This document shows, one piece after another, positions 6,390 through 14,286 of a stretch of DNA of 15,740 bases. The notes beneath the pieces were generated by a model. It did no database searches. It worked only from the letters and a program-made list of their open reading frames with translations, and was not told the DNA's origin. A program made the position numbers and the translations under genes. Source of the stretch: Candidatus Poribacteria bacterium (GTDB lineage Bacteria; Poribacteria; WGA-4E; GCA-2687025); contig JAQBWJ010000005.1 in NCBI GenBank assembly GCA_027625215.1, forward strand, positions 1-15,740. The letters run 5' to 3'. Every line of letters begins with the position of its first letter. The stretch's first letter is position 1.

Positions 6390-6776
6390 ATGAATGAGCG
6401 GCGAGACCACGACGCACACCTTCCGGTGAAACCCGACCCATTGGCTCGTATCGACGAGCGAATCGCAACGGCATCATCGGAAAGAGAGTTGCTTGTCTTG
6501 GCAATCATACGGCGAGAGATCGCGGAACAGTTGGAGATTGAACGAGACGGCGAACACCGACGAAGAATCCAGAACCGTGACAACCTCGTCAACAACGTGC
6601 TGAAGCCGTTCGCGCTGGTTGGCGGTGTCATACTCGCGGTGGCTGGTCATGCGGCGGCAGGTGTCCTAGCGATTGGGGTGGCGCTGTATCAGTTGGCTCC
6701 AGCGTTGATTGAGAAGTTTTTCGCTCGATGGCTGCGCGAACAAGAATCGGGAGGTCCCGACGATGCACCGGAATAA
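6390..6776 (+). CDS. Small membrane protein of unknown function
   Basis: I do not recognise the family. The 128-residue product has a charged, helical N-terminal part (residues 1-70, with ARIDERIATASSERELLVLA and a long acidic-basic helix) and then two closely spaced hydrophobic spans at about 73-88 and 90-106, joined by a Gly/Ala-rich turn. This suits a hairpin inserted in the inner membrane with both ends on the same side. The tail is charged. ATG 6390 follows GAGG by about ten bases within a small hairpin. The gene starts 39 bases after PIG-L. Its end overlaps the next gene by 14 bases, so the two are surely cotranscribed and probably translationally coupled. The N-terminal helix may be a coiled-coil interaction surface. 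Confidence 0.75.
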   Translation: MNERRDHDAHLPVKPDPLARIDERIATASSERELLVLAIIRREIAEQLEIERDGEHRRRIQNRDNLVNNVLKPFALVGGVILAVAGHAAAGVLAIGVALYQLAPALIEKFFARWLREQESGGPDDAPE

Positions 6777-7401
6777 CCTCAACGCGATGATCGTCGCCTT
6801 AGCGGTTGCGACCGTCGGCGCAGGCTATCTCGCATATGTGCTCGATACGGCTCTTCAGAATCAACCGTTCGCGCTTGCGGTGTTGTTGGGGACTGGTGTG
6901 TTGATGGCGGCAACGATGCACGCGGTCGCCTTCAAGATTCAAGCGCGACCCGCTCCTTCGATCCACTATTCCTTCAATTTGGAGCTCGTATCGAAGTACG
7001 CCGAAAGCCTGCCTGTGCAGGAAGATGCCGTCACTAAAGATGAACCGTGGGACATTCGTGCGACAGAACTCGCCCATCGTGACAGCCCGCTCGCGCTTGC
7101 GAAGATACGTATGGACCTCGAAAAAGAGCTCCGCCGTCTTGCGATGAATCGGCTTGACGAACGCCTCGATGAGAAGCAAATGAGCGCGGGACATTTGATT
7201 CGACTGCTGGCAACAAATGAAATATTACCCGTCGAACTCGTCGCGTCCTTACACGAAGTCATCTCGGTGGCAAACAAGGCTGTTCACGGTCAACAGATCG
7301 CTACATCGACGGCATTTGAAGCGGTCGATGTCGGCGACACCCTGTTGCGTTACCTCCGCACCATTCCCAACACTCCGGAAACGACTCCAACGACCTCATA
7401 G
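6763..7401 (+). CDS. Membrane-anchored protein with HEPN/DUF4145-like C-terminal domain
   Basis: A 212-residue protein with two membrane spans (about 9-28 and 36-57) followed by a cytoplasmic helical domain. Residues 108-200 read SPLALAKIRMDLEKELRRLA, then a variable loop, then LIRLLATNEILPVELVASL, ISVANKAVHG (170-176) and a final helix DVGDTLLRYL. This pattern resembles DUF4145-type HEPN-like domains, with Asn171 and His175 in the NxAxHG motif. The arginine of the canonical RX4-6H RNase motif is missing at that place, so nuclease activity is doubtful. I chose ATG 6763 because GGGAGGT precedes it and it overlaps the previous gene; a longer frame begins at 6709 but inside that gene. The function is unknown; a sensor or regulatory role with the preceding membrane protein is inferred. 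Confidence 0.72.
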   Translation: MHRNNLNAMIVALAVATVGAGYLAYVLDTALQNQPFALAVLLGTGVLMAATMHAVAFKIQARPAPSIHYSFNLELVSKYAESLPVQEDAVTKDEPWDIRATELAHRDSPLALAKIRMDLEKELRRLAMNRLDERLDEKQMSAGHLIRLLATNEILPVELVASLHEVISVANKAVHGQQIATSTAFEAVDVGDTLLRYLRTIPNTPETTPTTS

Positions 7402-7409
7402 GAAGCGGC

Positions 7410-8120
7410 ATGGCGTTAGACAACGGCATCGAAATCACATGGTTGGGACACTCCACCTTCAAAATCGCCCACGACGGGCAGACGATGCTCATCGACCCAT
7501 GGGTGACGAGCAACCCCGTCTGCCCCGACGAACACAAGACATTCGAGCGGATCGACACGATCCTCGTGACGCACGGACACGGCGACCACTTCGCGGACTG
7601 CCTCTCGTTGGCGAAACAGTATCAGTCCATCGTCGTCTGCAACTTTGAAATCTATCAATGGTTGGAGAAGCGCGGTCATCGCAGTTGTCAGCCGATGAAC
7701 AAGGGCGGCAGCATCGAGGTGAACGGCGTGCGCGTGTCGATGACAAACGCCTTCCACAGTTCGAGCATCACCGAAGACGACGGGTCGATTACCTACGCGG
7801 GAGAGCCCGCCGGGTTCGTGATCGAGTTCCGCAACCGCTTCAAGATTTATGCGGCGGGCGATACCTGTCTGTTCGGGGACATGGCGCTCATCGGCGAGAT
7901 GTACGATCCGGATATCGCGTTCCTTCCCATCGGAGACCGATTCACGATGAACCCGAAGTCGGCGGCAAAGGCGGCGGAACTGCTCGGTGTGAAGGCGGTC
8001 ATCCCGTGTCATTACGGGACATTCCCACCGCTGACGGGGACGCCGGACGAGTTGATTGATCTGGTCGAAAGTATAGGCGTTGAAGTGTTCGCGCTCGCTC
8101 CCGGCGAAACACTGAAATAG
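7410..8120 (+). CDS. UPF0173 family metal-dependent hydrolase (metallo-beta-lactamase fold)
   Basis: A 236-residue member of the UPF0173 group (B. subtilis YtkL type), a small metallo-beta-lactamase-fold hydrolase without established substrate. Metal-binding motifs are clear: HGHGDH at 55-60, His116 in NAFHSSS, Asp151 in AAGDT, and His201 in CHYGTFPPLTG. The N-terminal ITWLGHSTFKI and IDPW are family hallmarks. Length is normal and there is no signal peptide, so it is cytoplasmic. ATG 7410 has AGGAAG about five bases upstream and lies only eight bases after the preceding stop, consistent with one transcript. It ends with TAG. Neighbouring genes give no hint of the substrate. Confidence 0.93.
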   Translation: MALDNGIEITWLGHSTFKIAHDGQTMLIDPWVTSNPVCPDEHKTFERIDTILVTHGHGDHFADCLSLAKQYQSIVVCNFEIYQWLEKRGHRSCQPMNKGGSIEVNGVRVSMTNAFHSSSITEDDGSITYAGEPAGFVIEFRNRFKIYAAGDTCLFGDMALIGEMYDPDIAFLPIGDRFTMNPKSAAKAAELLGVKAVIPCHYGTFPPLTGTPDELIDLVESIGVEVFALAPGETLK

Positions 8121-8150
8121 TCGTTGGATAAGGCATTGGAGGGCAGTTGC

Positions 8151-9398
8151 ATGTTATCGCGCGTCTCGGTTTGGTTCGGCGCGTTGGTGATCGCGGTTGG
8201 CGCGGCGGCGGAGGCTCCCGTCACGTTCACGGACGTGACGACGGAGTGGGGCGTTCGCTTCGAGCACAATACGGGGGCGTTCGGTCAAAAATACCTGCCG
8301 GAGACGATGGGTAGCGGCGTCGCCGTCTTCGATTTGGAAGGCGACAACGACCTCGACATTCTATTTGTGAACGGCATGGACTTCGAGGGACACCCGACGC
8401 GACGCCCGAACACGGCGAAACTGTATGTCAAGTCGGGCGGCGCGTTTGAAGACAAGACGCGCGGGTCGGGACTGGACGTTCCCATGTACGGCATCGGCGT
8501 CGCAACGGGCGATTTCGACAATGACGGCGACGCGGACGTGTACGTCTCCTGTCTCGGCGACGACCGCCTTTTCCGCAACGAGGGCGGAGGCAAGTTCGCC
8601 GATGTGACCCGTCAGGCGGGCATCAAAAACCCGAACTTCGGCGCGGGCGTCGCGTGGTTCGACTTCGACAACGACGGCTGGCTCGACCTGTACGTCTGCA
8701 ACTACGTCGAATGGACGCCGCAGACGGATATCTTCTGCACGCTGGACGGCACGAACAAGTCGTACTGCACGCCCGAATCGTACAAAGGCGTTGCGGACAT
8801 CCTCTATCGCAACAACGGCAACGGGACGTTCACGGATGTCTCGAAGAAGGCGGGCGTTTACGACCCATCGAGCAAGAGTCTCGGCGTCGTCGCGTTTGAC
8901 TACAACAACGACGGACGGATCGACCTGTTCGTCTCGAACGACACGGAACCGGCGAAACTGTACGACAATCTCGGCGGCGGCAAGTTCGAGGAGGTCGGCA
9001 TGATCTCCGGCGTCGCCTTCAACGAGATGGGCGTGGCGACGGCGGGCATGGGCGTCGACGCCGCGGACTACGACCGCTCCGGGCGGTACAGCATCGTCGT
9101 CGGCAACTTCTCAAACGAGATGGTGACGCTGTTCAAGAACGAGGGCAACGGGCTGTTCATCGACGCGGCGAACGAGACGCGCATCGGGCAGGCGTCGTTG
9201 TTGACGCTGACGTTCGGCGCGTTTTTCTTTGATGCGGACGGCGACGGGTGGCTCGACCTGTTTCTGGCGAACGGTCATGTCGAAAACGAGATTGCGAAGG
9301 TGCAATCAACCGTCTCGTACGCGCAACCGATGCACCTATTCCAGAACCGCAAGAACGGCAAAGAGTTCGTGGACATCGCCAAAGAAGCGGGGCTGTAG
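8151..9398 (+). CDS. Exported CRTAC1/FG-GAP repeat protein, N-terminal part up to an in-frame TAG
   Basis: A secreted or periplasmic beta-propeller protein. Residues 1-22 (MLSRVSVWFGALVIAVGAAA then EA) form a signal peptide. Six calcium-binding-type FG-GAP/VCBS loops follow: DLEGDNDLD (61), DFDNDGDAD (121), DFDNDGWLD (171), DYNNDGRID (250), a degenerate DYDRSGRYS (307) and DADGDGWLD (361). FCTLDG and YCTPESYKG (196-213) are typical of CRTAC1 proteins. ATG 8151 has GGAGGG seven bases upstream; a TTG at 8124 in the same frame would spoil the signal peptide. Translation stops at TAG 9396-9398 after residue 415, but the same frame continues for 146 codons with the expected end of the family. As it stands the protein lacks its last repeat and ASPIC/UnbV domain. 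The role is unknown; adhesion or carbohydrate binding is possible. Confidence 0.88.
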   Translation: MLSRVSVWFGALVIAVGAAAEAPVTFTDVTTEWGVRFEHNTGAFGQKYLPETMGSGVAVFDLEGDNDLDILFVNGMDFEGHPTRRPNTAKLYVKSGGAFEDKTRGSGLDVPMYGIGVATGDFDNDGDADVYVSCLGDDRLFRNEGGGKFADVTRQAGIKNPNFGAGVAWFDFDNDGWLDLYVCNYVEWTPQTDIFCTLDGTNKSYCTPESYKGVADILYRNNGNGTFTDVSKKAGVYDPSSKSLGVVAFDYNNDGRIDLFVSNDTEPAKLYDNLGGGKFEEVGMISGVAFNEMGVATAGMGVDAADYDRSGRYSIVVGNFSNEMVTLFKNEGNGLFIDAANETRIGQASLLTLTFGAFFFDADGDGWLDLFLANGHVENEIAKVQSTVSYAQPMHLFQNRKNGKEFVDIAKEAGL

Positions 9399-9839
<441 letters not shown>

Positions 9840-9878
9840 CATTGGGGTTGAACCGCGTCGCGCGCCGTCTCAACATCG

Positions 9879-11702
9879 TCAATCACGCGGACGAGTCATC
9901 CGCAAAGGATTGTCGCGGCTGAACGCGCCAGATGACAGCCCGCCAATCGCCAGCCACGAACGGTACGGCGTCCCTGTCGCGCCCGCGCTGGCGAAATCGC
10001 ACAAGAGTACGTCGCGCTCATCCGCGCCGCGCGTTCGCCACAATGTCAGCGGTTCGACCCATCCTTCCCACCGAACAGGCTCCAACGCAAGATTCCGCGC
10101 GTCCAGTTCAGGCACGTCGTGCGGGTCCATGTCGTTGAAGTAGCGGTCGTACGTCAGAAGGATCGGTCCGCGATAGACGGAGGATTTGCCTTCCACGTCC
10201 CGCTCACCGACCCAGAAGTGCGGCGTCAGATCGAGCGAGAGTTCCACCGTGTCGCCGGGTTGCCATAGCCGTTCGATCTCCGCGTAGGAGCCGGGCGTCG
10301 GCGCGGGGAGCGCGTCGCCGTTGATGCGGATCGTCGTGTTCCGCGACCACTGAGGGACGCGCAATGACAGGACGAAGTTGGCGGTGCGATCCGGTTCAAC
10401 AGTCAGCGTGATCTCGCCGCCGACGGGGTAATCCGTCTCCTGCGTGAGCGCGACGGTCGTTCCGTCCGCCAATGCCGCGCTCACCGTGCCTTGTCCGTAG
10501 TAGTTCAGGGCGATGCCACGCTCGGAGGTCATTGCCGCCCACTCCGTCAACATGCCGATGCCGCGCGGCGCGTTGACGGAACAGCAGTTCAACTCCGGCG
10601 AGCCGGGACGCGCCTGAAAGACGATCTCGTGAGCGCTCGCCTTGCGGTCGCCGTCCATCGGCGTGCTGTACGTCCACCATCTGCCGGACGGGTGTTGCGC
10701 GCCGAGCGCGCCGTTGAACAGCGACAGTTCGAGTTCGTCGGCGACCCGCGCGTCTCCGGTGAGGCGAAGCATATCGACAGTCAACGCCATCCACGCGATG
10801 GTGCAGCACGTTTCAATTGCGCGCAGGTCGTACGGGTTGCCCTGACACGCCTCCGCCGATGAAAAACCGCCCGTGTTGTGGCGGTCGCCCTTCAACATCG
10901 CCCACCAAATATGGGTGAAGGCGTCGATGAACGCGCCGTTGCCCGTCAACAAACCGAGTTCCAGTATCCCCTGAATACAGTGCAGCCCTTCCCACCGTCG
11001 GGCGCGGAACTCTTGTATTTCGAGTCCGGCGGCGGCGTCTTCCAGATAGCGGCAACTATCCGGCTTCGACTGTTCCTCGATGATCCGCTCGGCGAGTTTC
11101 AGGTACGACGACGCGCCCGTGCGTTTGTAGAGTTCGCACGCGCCATGCAGGATCGCCAAGTTCTGTTCCGGCGAGAGGATGCGCGCGTCGTTGCCGACGA
11201 ACGTCTCGCACAACAAGTCGCCCGCTTTGCGACATGCGGTCAACGCGGCGTCATCGCCCGTGTCGTCGTAGTGCATCATCAGCGCGAGCATCCAGTGGTA
11301 GTGTCCCCAAATGTCCCATCGGTCGGAGGTGAGGCGGAGTTCCGGCGTGAACGGTCCCAGATAGCCGTCCGCCTGTCGCGCCGAGATCAAGTCGCGCACG
11401 ACGCGGTCGATGAGCGACTTTAACTCGGCGTCGCGGGTGAGTCGCCAGCCCTGAATCGCCGAAATGAGGTACTTGCCGACGAACTCTCCCGACCAAGGGA
11501 GGAGGTCGCGCCCCGGCAGCCGTTTCCGGTCGCGGAACATGTGGAGCATCGCCGGGTTCGCTCTCGGCGCAACGAGCAACCACTGGCGCAGGTTCGCCTC
11601 GATCCGTTTGCCGACAAACCCGCCCAGACGGAACCCGTGTCCGCTCGGCTTCTCCAGTTTCGGGGCGATGGCGTACGTCGCGTTCGAGCGGGCGTCGGGC
11701 AT
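9879..11702 (-). CDS. GH127-family glycoside hydrolase (beta-L-arabinofuranosidase-like, DUF1680)
   Basis: A 607-residue enzyme of the DUF1680/GH127 family, whose characterised members release beta-L-arabinofuranose from plant-type glycans. The N-terminal two thirds form an (alpha/alpha)6 barrel, the rest beta-sandwich parts (for example LSLRVPQWSRN, VELSLDL, YRGPILLTYD). The zinc and nucleophile site is complete: Glu297 and Cys299 in AIETCCTIAWM, and Cys373-Cys374 in LNCCSVNAPRG. The characterised enzymes use a cysteine nucleophile held by zinc. No signal peptide is seen, so cleavage would be cytoplasmic after uptake. ATG 11702 has AGGAG about eleven bases upstream. It is the last of the minus-strand run, 45 bases after the hydrolase gene, and its end faces the CRTAC1 gene with only 39 bases between. 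Family members act on varied substrates, so specificity is a guess. Confidence 0.9.
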   Translation of the reverse strand: MPDARSNATYAIAPKLEKPSGHGFRLGGFVGKRIEANLRQWLLVAPRANPAMLHMFRDRKRLPGRDLLPWSGEFVGKYLISAIQGWRLTRDAELKSLIDRVVRDLISARQADGYLGPFTPELRLTSDRWDIWGHYHWMLALMMHYDDTGDDAALTACRKAGDLLCETFVGNDARILSPEQNLAILHGACELYKRTGASSYLKLAERIIEEQSKPDSCRYLEDAAAGLEIQEFRARRWEGLHCIQGILELGLLTGNGAFIDAFTHIWWAMLKGDRHNTGGFSSAEACQGNPYDLRAIETCCTIAWMALTVDMLRLTGDARVADELELSLFNGALGAQHPSGRWWTYSTPMDGDRKASAHEIVFQARPGSPELNCCSVNAPRGIGMLTEWAAMTSERGIALNYYGQGTVSAALADGTTVALTQETDYPVGGEITLTVEPDRTANFVLSLRVPQWSRNTTIRINGDALPAPTPGSYAEIERLWQPGDTVELSLDLTPHFWVGERDVEGKSSVYRGPILLTYDRYFNDMDPHDVPELDARNLALEPVRWEGWVEPLTLWRTRGADERDVLLCDFASAGATGTPYRSWLAIGGLSSGAFSRDNPLRMTRPRD

Positions 11703-11747
11703 TGCCGTGATTTCTCCTGTGAAGTTTTCCGTCCCGTCGTTGGAGGG

Positions 11748-12740
11748 CTATGCCTGATTCAGCCGTTCCAACATCCAGGGGATACTCTGCGAGCCGTCGA
11801 TGACGTGCCCGCCGCCGTGCGAGTGAACGCCAATGTCGGAAGGGTCGTTCCCGTGCATCGCGTAGATGGGGCGCAGGTCGCGGGCGAGCGCTTCGGCGTC
11901 TTCGTACGGGAACGAGTCGTCTTTTCGTCCCGCTTCGAGGAACAACGGGCGCGGCGCGATCATCGCGGAGATATCGACATGCTCGAAGTGGCGAGCGAGG
12001 TCGCGGAGGTGCCCGCAGGTGCAGTGCGGGCGGTCGAGGAAAGTGCTTTGATGAGAAGTCAGATAACAACTGACGCACGCCGCATGAACGCGCTCCTGTA
12101 ACGCGGCGACGAACATCGTCATCTCGCCGCCGAGCGACAGCCCCATCACGCCGATCCTATCCGCCTTGACCGTGTCGAACGTTTCAAGCAGGTCGAGCGC
12201 GCGCGCCAAATCCCAGTAGCGCACGCCGATCAGCGTGTGACCGAGCATGTTCAACCCGTGCACCATCACGTTGTAGGTGACTTTTCCCTCAGGGAACTTG
12301 CGCTCGCCGAACCCGATCTGGTCTGGCGCGAGGACGACGCAACCTTGCTCCGCGAAGGTGCGCGCGAACCCGGCGTACAGTCCGTTCGGGTCGAGGCATT
12401 CGTCTTTGCCGCCGCTGCTGTGCCCGTGCAGCGCGAGGACGGCGGGGGCGGGTTTCGACAGGTTCTTCGGGGTGAGGAGGTAGGCGGTCGCGTGGAGTCC
12501 GGGTCGGGTCGCATAGACGAGGCGTTCGCGGACGTATGTGTCCGTTTCCTCGACCGTTTCGCGTTGCAAATTGAAATCGACCGTTTCGGCGGGCATCTCG
12601 CCGAGAATGGCGGACAACCGCTCGCGCGATTCAACCTGCCACGCCGCGAACGCCGCTTTCGAGGAAGTGTCGAACGGCGACTGACGAAGACTTGCCTGAA
12701 CCGTCTGATGATAGAACTCGACGATCTCTTGTCCGAACAT
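11748..12740 (-). CDS. Alpha/beta hydrolase, dienelactone hydrolase / acetyl xylan esterase-like
   Basis: A 330-residue serine hydrolase of the large family that includes dienelactone hydrolases and carbohydrate esterases. The catalytic triad is visible: Ser202 in GLSLGG, an aspartate in GRKDDSFP (274-275), and His312 in SHGGGH. The oxyanion segment is ALHGHSSGGKDE (103-114). Between them RPHCTCGHL (238-245) carries a Cys/His cluster that I recall from related planctomycete-type hydrolases, and IAPRPLFLEAG is a family mark. It has no signal peptide. ATG 12740 has GAGGGGGG about nine bases upstream; a TTG start at 12758 overlapping the MOSC stop is less likely. It is followed 45 bases later by the GH127 gene, which suggests deacylation of a sugar before or after glycosidic cleavage; this is inference. 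Confidence 0.88.
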   Translation of the reverse strand: MFGQEIVEFYHQTVQASLRQSPFDTSSKAAFAAWQVESRERLSAILGEMPAETVDFNLQRETVEETDTYVRERLVYATRPGLHATAYLLTPKNLSKPAPAVLALHGHSSGGKDECLDPNGLYAGFARTFAEQGCVVLAPDQIGFGERKFPEGKVTYNVMVHGLNMLGHTLIGVRYWDLARALDLLETFDTVKADRIGVMGLSLGGEMTMFVAALQERVHAACVSCYLTSHQSTFLDRPHCTCGHLRDLARHFEHVDISAMIAPRPLFLEAGRKDDSFPYEDAEALARDLRPIYAMHGNDPSDIGVHSHGGGHVIDGSQSIPWMLERLNQA

Positions 12741-12754
12741 GTCGGAAACCCCCC

Positions 12755-13204
12755 TCAATCAAGATGGATGGCGTCGTTGACGGTGATGATCCCATCGCGG
12801 ACAACGCGACAAAGCACGCCTCCGCGCCAGTCCGGTTCGAGCGCTTTTCTCAAGCCGGGACGCGCCTCATCCATCCGTTGGCAGGGGTCTGTCTCGCCCG
12901 TGATCTCCAGCACGACCGTCTCGCCGACGCGCAACTGTTTTCCCACCGAACGTTCTGATAACGCGACGCCTTCGACCAGCAAGTTCGCGCGGCGGGTCGT
13001 CCATGGCAGGGAGTGGTTCAGGTCGCGCTCGGCAGCGTCCCAACTTTCGCGGGTGATGATCGAGATTTGTCGAGCGCGTTGACAGCCGCCGTGTCCGCGA
13101 TAGTCTCCGTCAATGCCCTTTTCGACGCTGATCTGCGCGGTGTCGAGAAGTTTCATCGGCGCGCGCGACTGATCGCGCACCGCGATACCGAGCAACGTTG
13201 CCAT
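12755..13204 (-). CDS. MOSC domain-containing protein
   Basis: A 149-residue single-domain protein of the MOSC family, related to the C-terminal domain of molybdenum cofactor sulfurases and to YiiM. Such proteins bind or transfer sulfur or molybdenum cofactor. Visible marks are GIDGDYRGHGG (30-40), ARQISIITRESW, RRANLLVEGV (71-80), VGKQLRVGE and the conserved Cys108 in TDPCQRMDEARPGL, with WRGGVLCRVVRDG at 126-138. The ATG at 13204 has GGGGAG about eight bases upstream; a longer frame to 13252 adds residues unlike the family. No molybdoenzyme or cofactor gene is adjacent, so the substrate is open. It ends 14 bases before the hydrolase ATG, and the two were probably transcribed together. Confidence 0.9.
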   Translation of the reverse strand: MATLLGIAVRDQSRAPMKLLDTAQISVEKGIDGDYRGHGGCQRARQISIITRESWDAAERDLNHSLPWTTRRANLLVEGVALSERSVGKQLRVGETVVLEITGETDPCQRMDEARPGLRKALEPDWRGGVLCRVVRDGIITVNDAIHLD

Positions 13205-13299
13205 CGTGTGTCTCCCCTCGATTCGGCGTCCAACGACATGACATACGGTCAATGAATCACGAAACAGTATGACAGATTCCGCCGTTTTGCATCATCGCG

Positions 13300-14202
13300 T
13301 CAACCGCCGAACGGCGACGAGACGCCCGCGATCCGTCGCAATTTCGTCTCGGCGTCGAGAGAGCCGTCTTCGAGAGTCGCTTGAATGTCGGAGAGGGCGA
13401 GCAACAACGGCGCGTCGGGGTCTTCGACGGGAGCCGCGACACCGCTTGCGACGACCGCCGCGTTGTAATGCCTCAAGGATCGGGGGATGTGGTCGCCGTA
13501 TGTCACCAAGCCGAACGGGTTGTCACGCGAGGGACGGACGCTCCCCGCGTTCCACGCCGCCGCGACCATCACCGGATCGAGAAACGTGTTGGGCGACTGC
13601 TGCGACAGGTACTTCACCATCAGTTTGAGGTTCGTTTCCGGGTCGAACAGTCCCGGCAGATCGCCGTTGTACCCCAATCCGCGCGCCGTGCCGCCCAGAA
13701 ACTGACCCAAGCCGTACGAGCCGTCATTGATCTGCGGTTCGTGGCGATAACTCTGCGGGTTGCCGTTCGATTCGGTCTGGATAATCATCCGCAGCAGCAG
13801 TTGAGAGGCGGCGTCTTCCTCGTACTGCTCAATGAGCTCGCCGTGCTCCTCCCAAATCCATTCGGCGCGTCGGATTTCCAATGAGGTCGGGGTCGCGTCG
13901 AAGTCGTCTACAAGGACCTGTCCGCTGTCGCCGATGCGCCACCAGCGCGTGTCGCGGACGCCCATGCCGAACGCTCGGCGCGTGTCGAGTTCGCCGTCCC
14001 AGAACGGCTGAGGCTCCCGCGCGTCGAGGAACGCGTCGAGGTCGGCGTAGGTGTTCTTGCCGGGTCTGCCATCCACCACCAGCCCGCGCGAGAACTGGTA
14101 GAGCCTTACCGCGAAACGGGCGAGGTCGTCGGAGGGGTTGTCGCCCAACTCGATGGGAAAGCCGAGCGTCGTCAGTCGAGGGCAAAGGTCGATGAACCGC
14201 AT
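13300..14202 (-). CDS. Lytic transglycosylase-like protein with peptidoglycan-binding-like N-terminus, no signal peptide
   Basis: A 300-residue protein. Residues 24-58 (LARFAVRLYQFSRGLVVDG, PGKNTYADLDAFL) look like a peptidoglycan-binding type 1 fold. Residues 65-125 form an unrecognised middle part. Residues 133-225 match a soluble lytic transglycosylase (SLT, GH23) domain: catalytic Glu144 in IQTESNGNPQ, DGSYGLGQF, TARGLGY, the FDPETNLKLMVKYLSQ helix and MVAAAWNAGSV. Such enzymes cleave murein glycan strands to anhydro products. Unusually, there is no signal peptide or lipobox; the start MRFIDLCPRL is fixed by GAGG eight bases before ATG 14202. That suggests a phage-type or holin-assisted enzyme, a non-classical export, or a cytoplasmic role. 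It is separated by 95 bases from the MOSC gene and 79 from the receptor gene. The C-terminal 40 residues are not recognised. Confidence 0.85.
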   Translation of the reverse strand: MRFIDLCPRLTTLGFPIELGDNPSDDLARFAVRLYQFSRGLVVDGRPGKNTYADLDAFLDAREPQPFWDGELDTRRAFGMGVRDTRWWRIGDSGQVLVDDFDATPTSLEIRRAEWIWEEHGELIEQYEEDAASQLLLRMIIQTESNGNPQSYRHEPQINDGSYGLGQFLGGTARGLGYNGDLPGLFDPETNLKLMVKYLSQQSPNTFLDPVMVAAAWNAGSVRPSRDNPFGLVTYGDHIPRSLRHYNAAVVASGVAAPVEDPDAPLLLALSDIQATLEDGSLDAETKLRRIAGVSSPFGG

Positions 14203-14252
14203 CGGTTCCACCTCATCGATTGGGGGGTTGCCGCTCCGCCGCCGATTCACCC

Positions 14253-14286
14253 CGATACGATGAGGGCATTTGCCGTCGTTGTCAAA
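14253..14286 (-). promoter_or_regulatory. Weak candidate promoter for the transglycosylase gene
   Basis: On the minus strand a perfect TTGACA overlaps the TGA stop of the receptor gene. CATCGT, matching three of six -10 bases, lies 17 bases downstream. It would give a separate transcript for the transglycosylase and later genes. The -10 box is poor, so this is a guess. Confidence 0.2.

Noticed and set aside
13279..13313. CGCCGTT / AACGGCG inverted arms at the end of the transglycosylase gene as a terminator
   Set aside because: One arm lies inside the coding sequence, the loop is over 20 bases long and no T tract follows.
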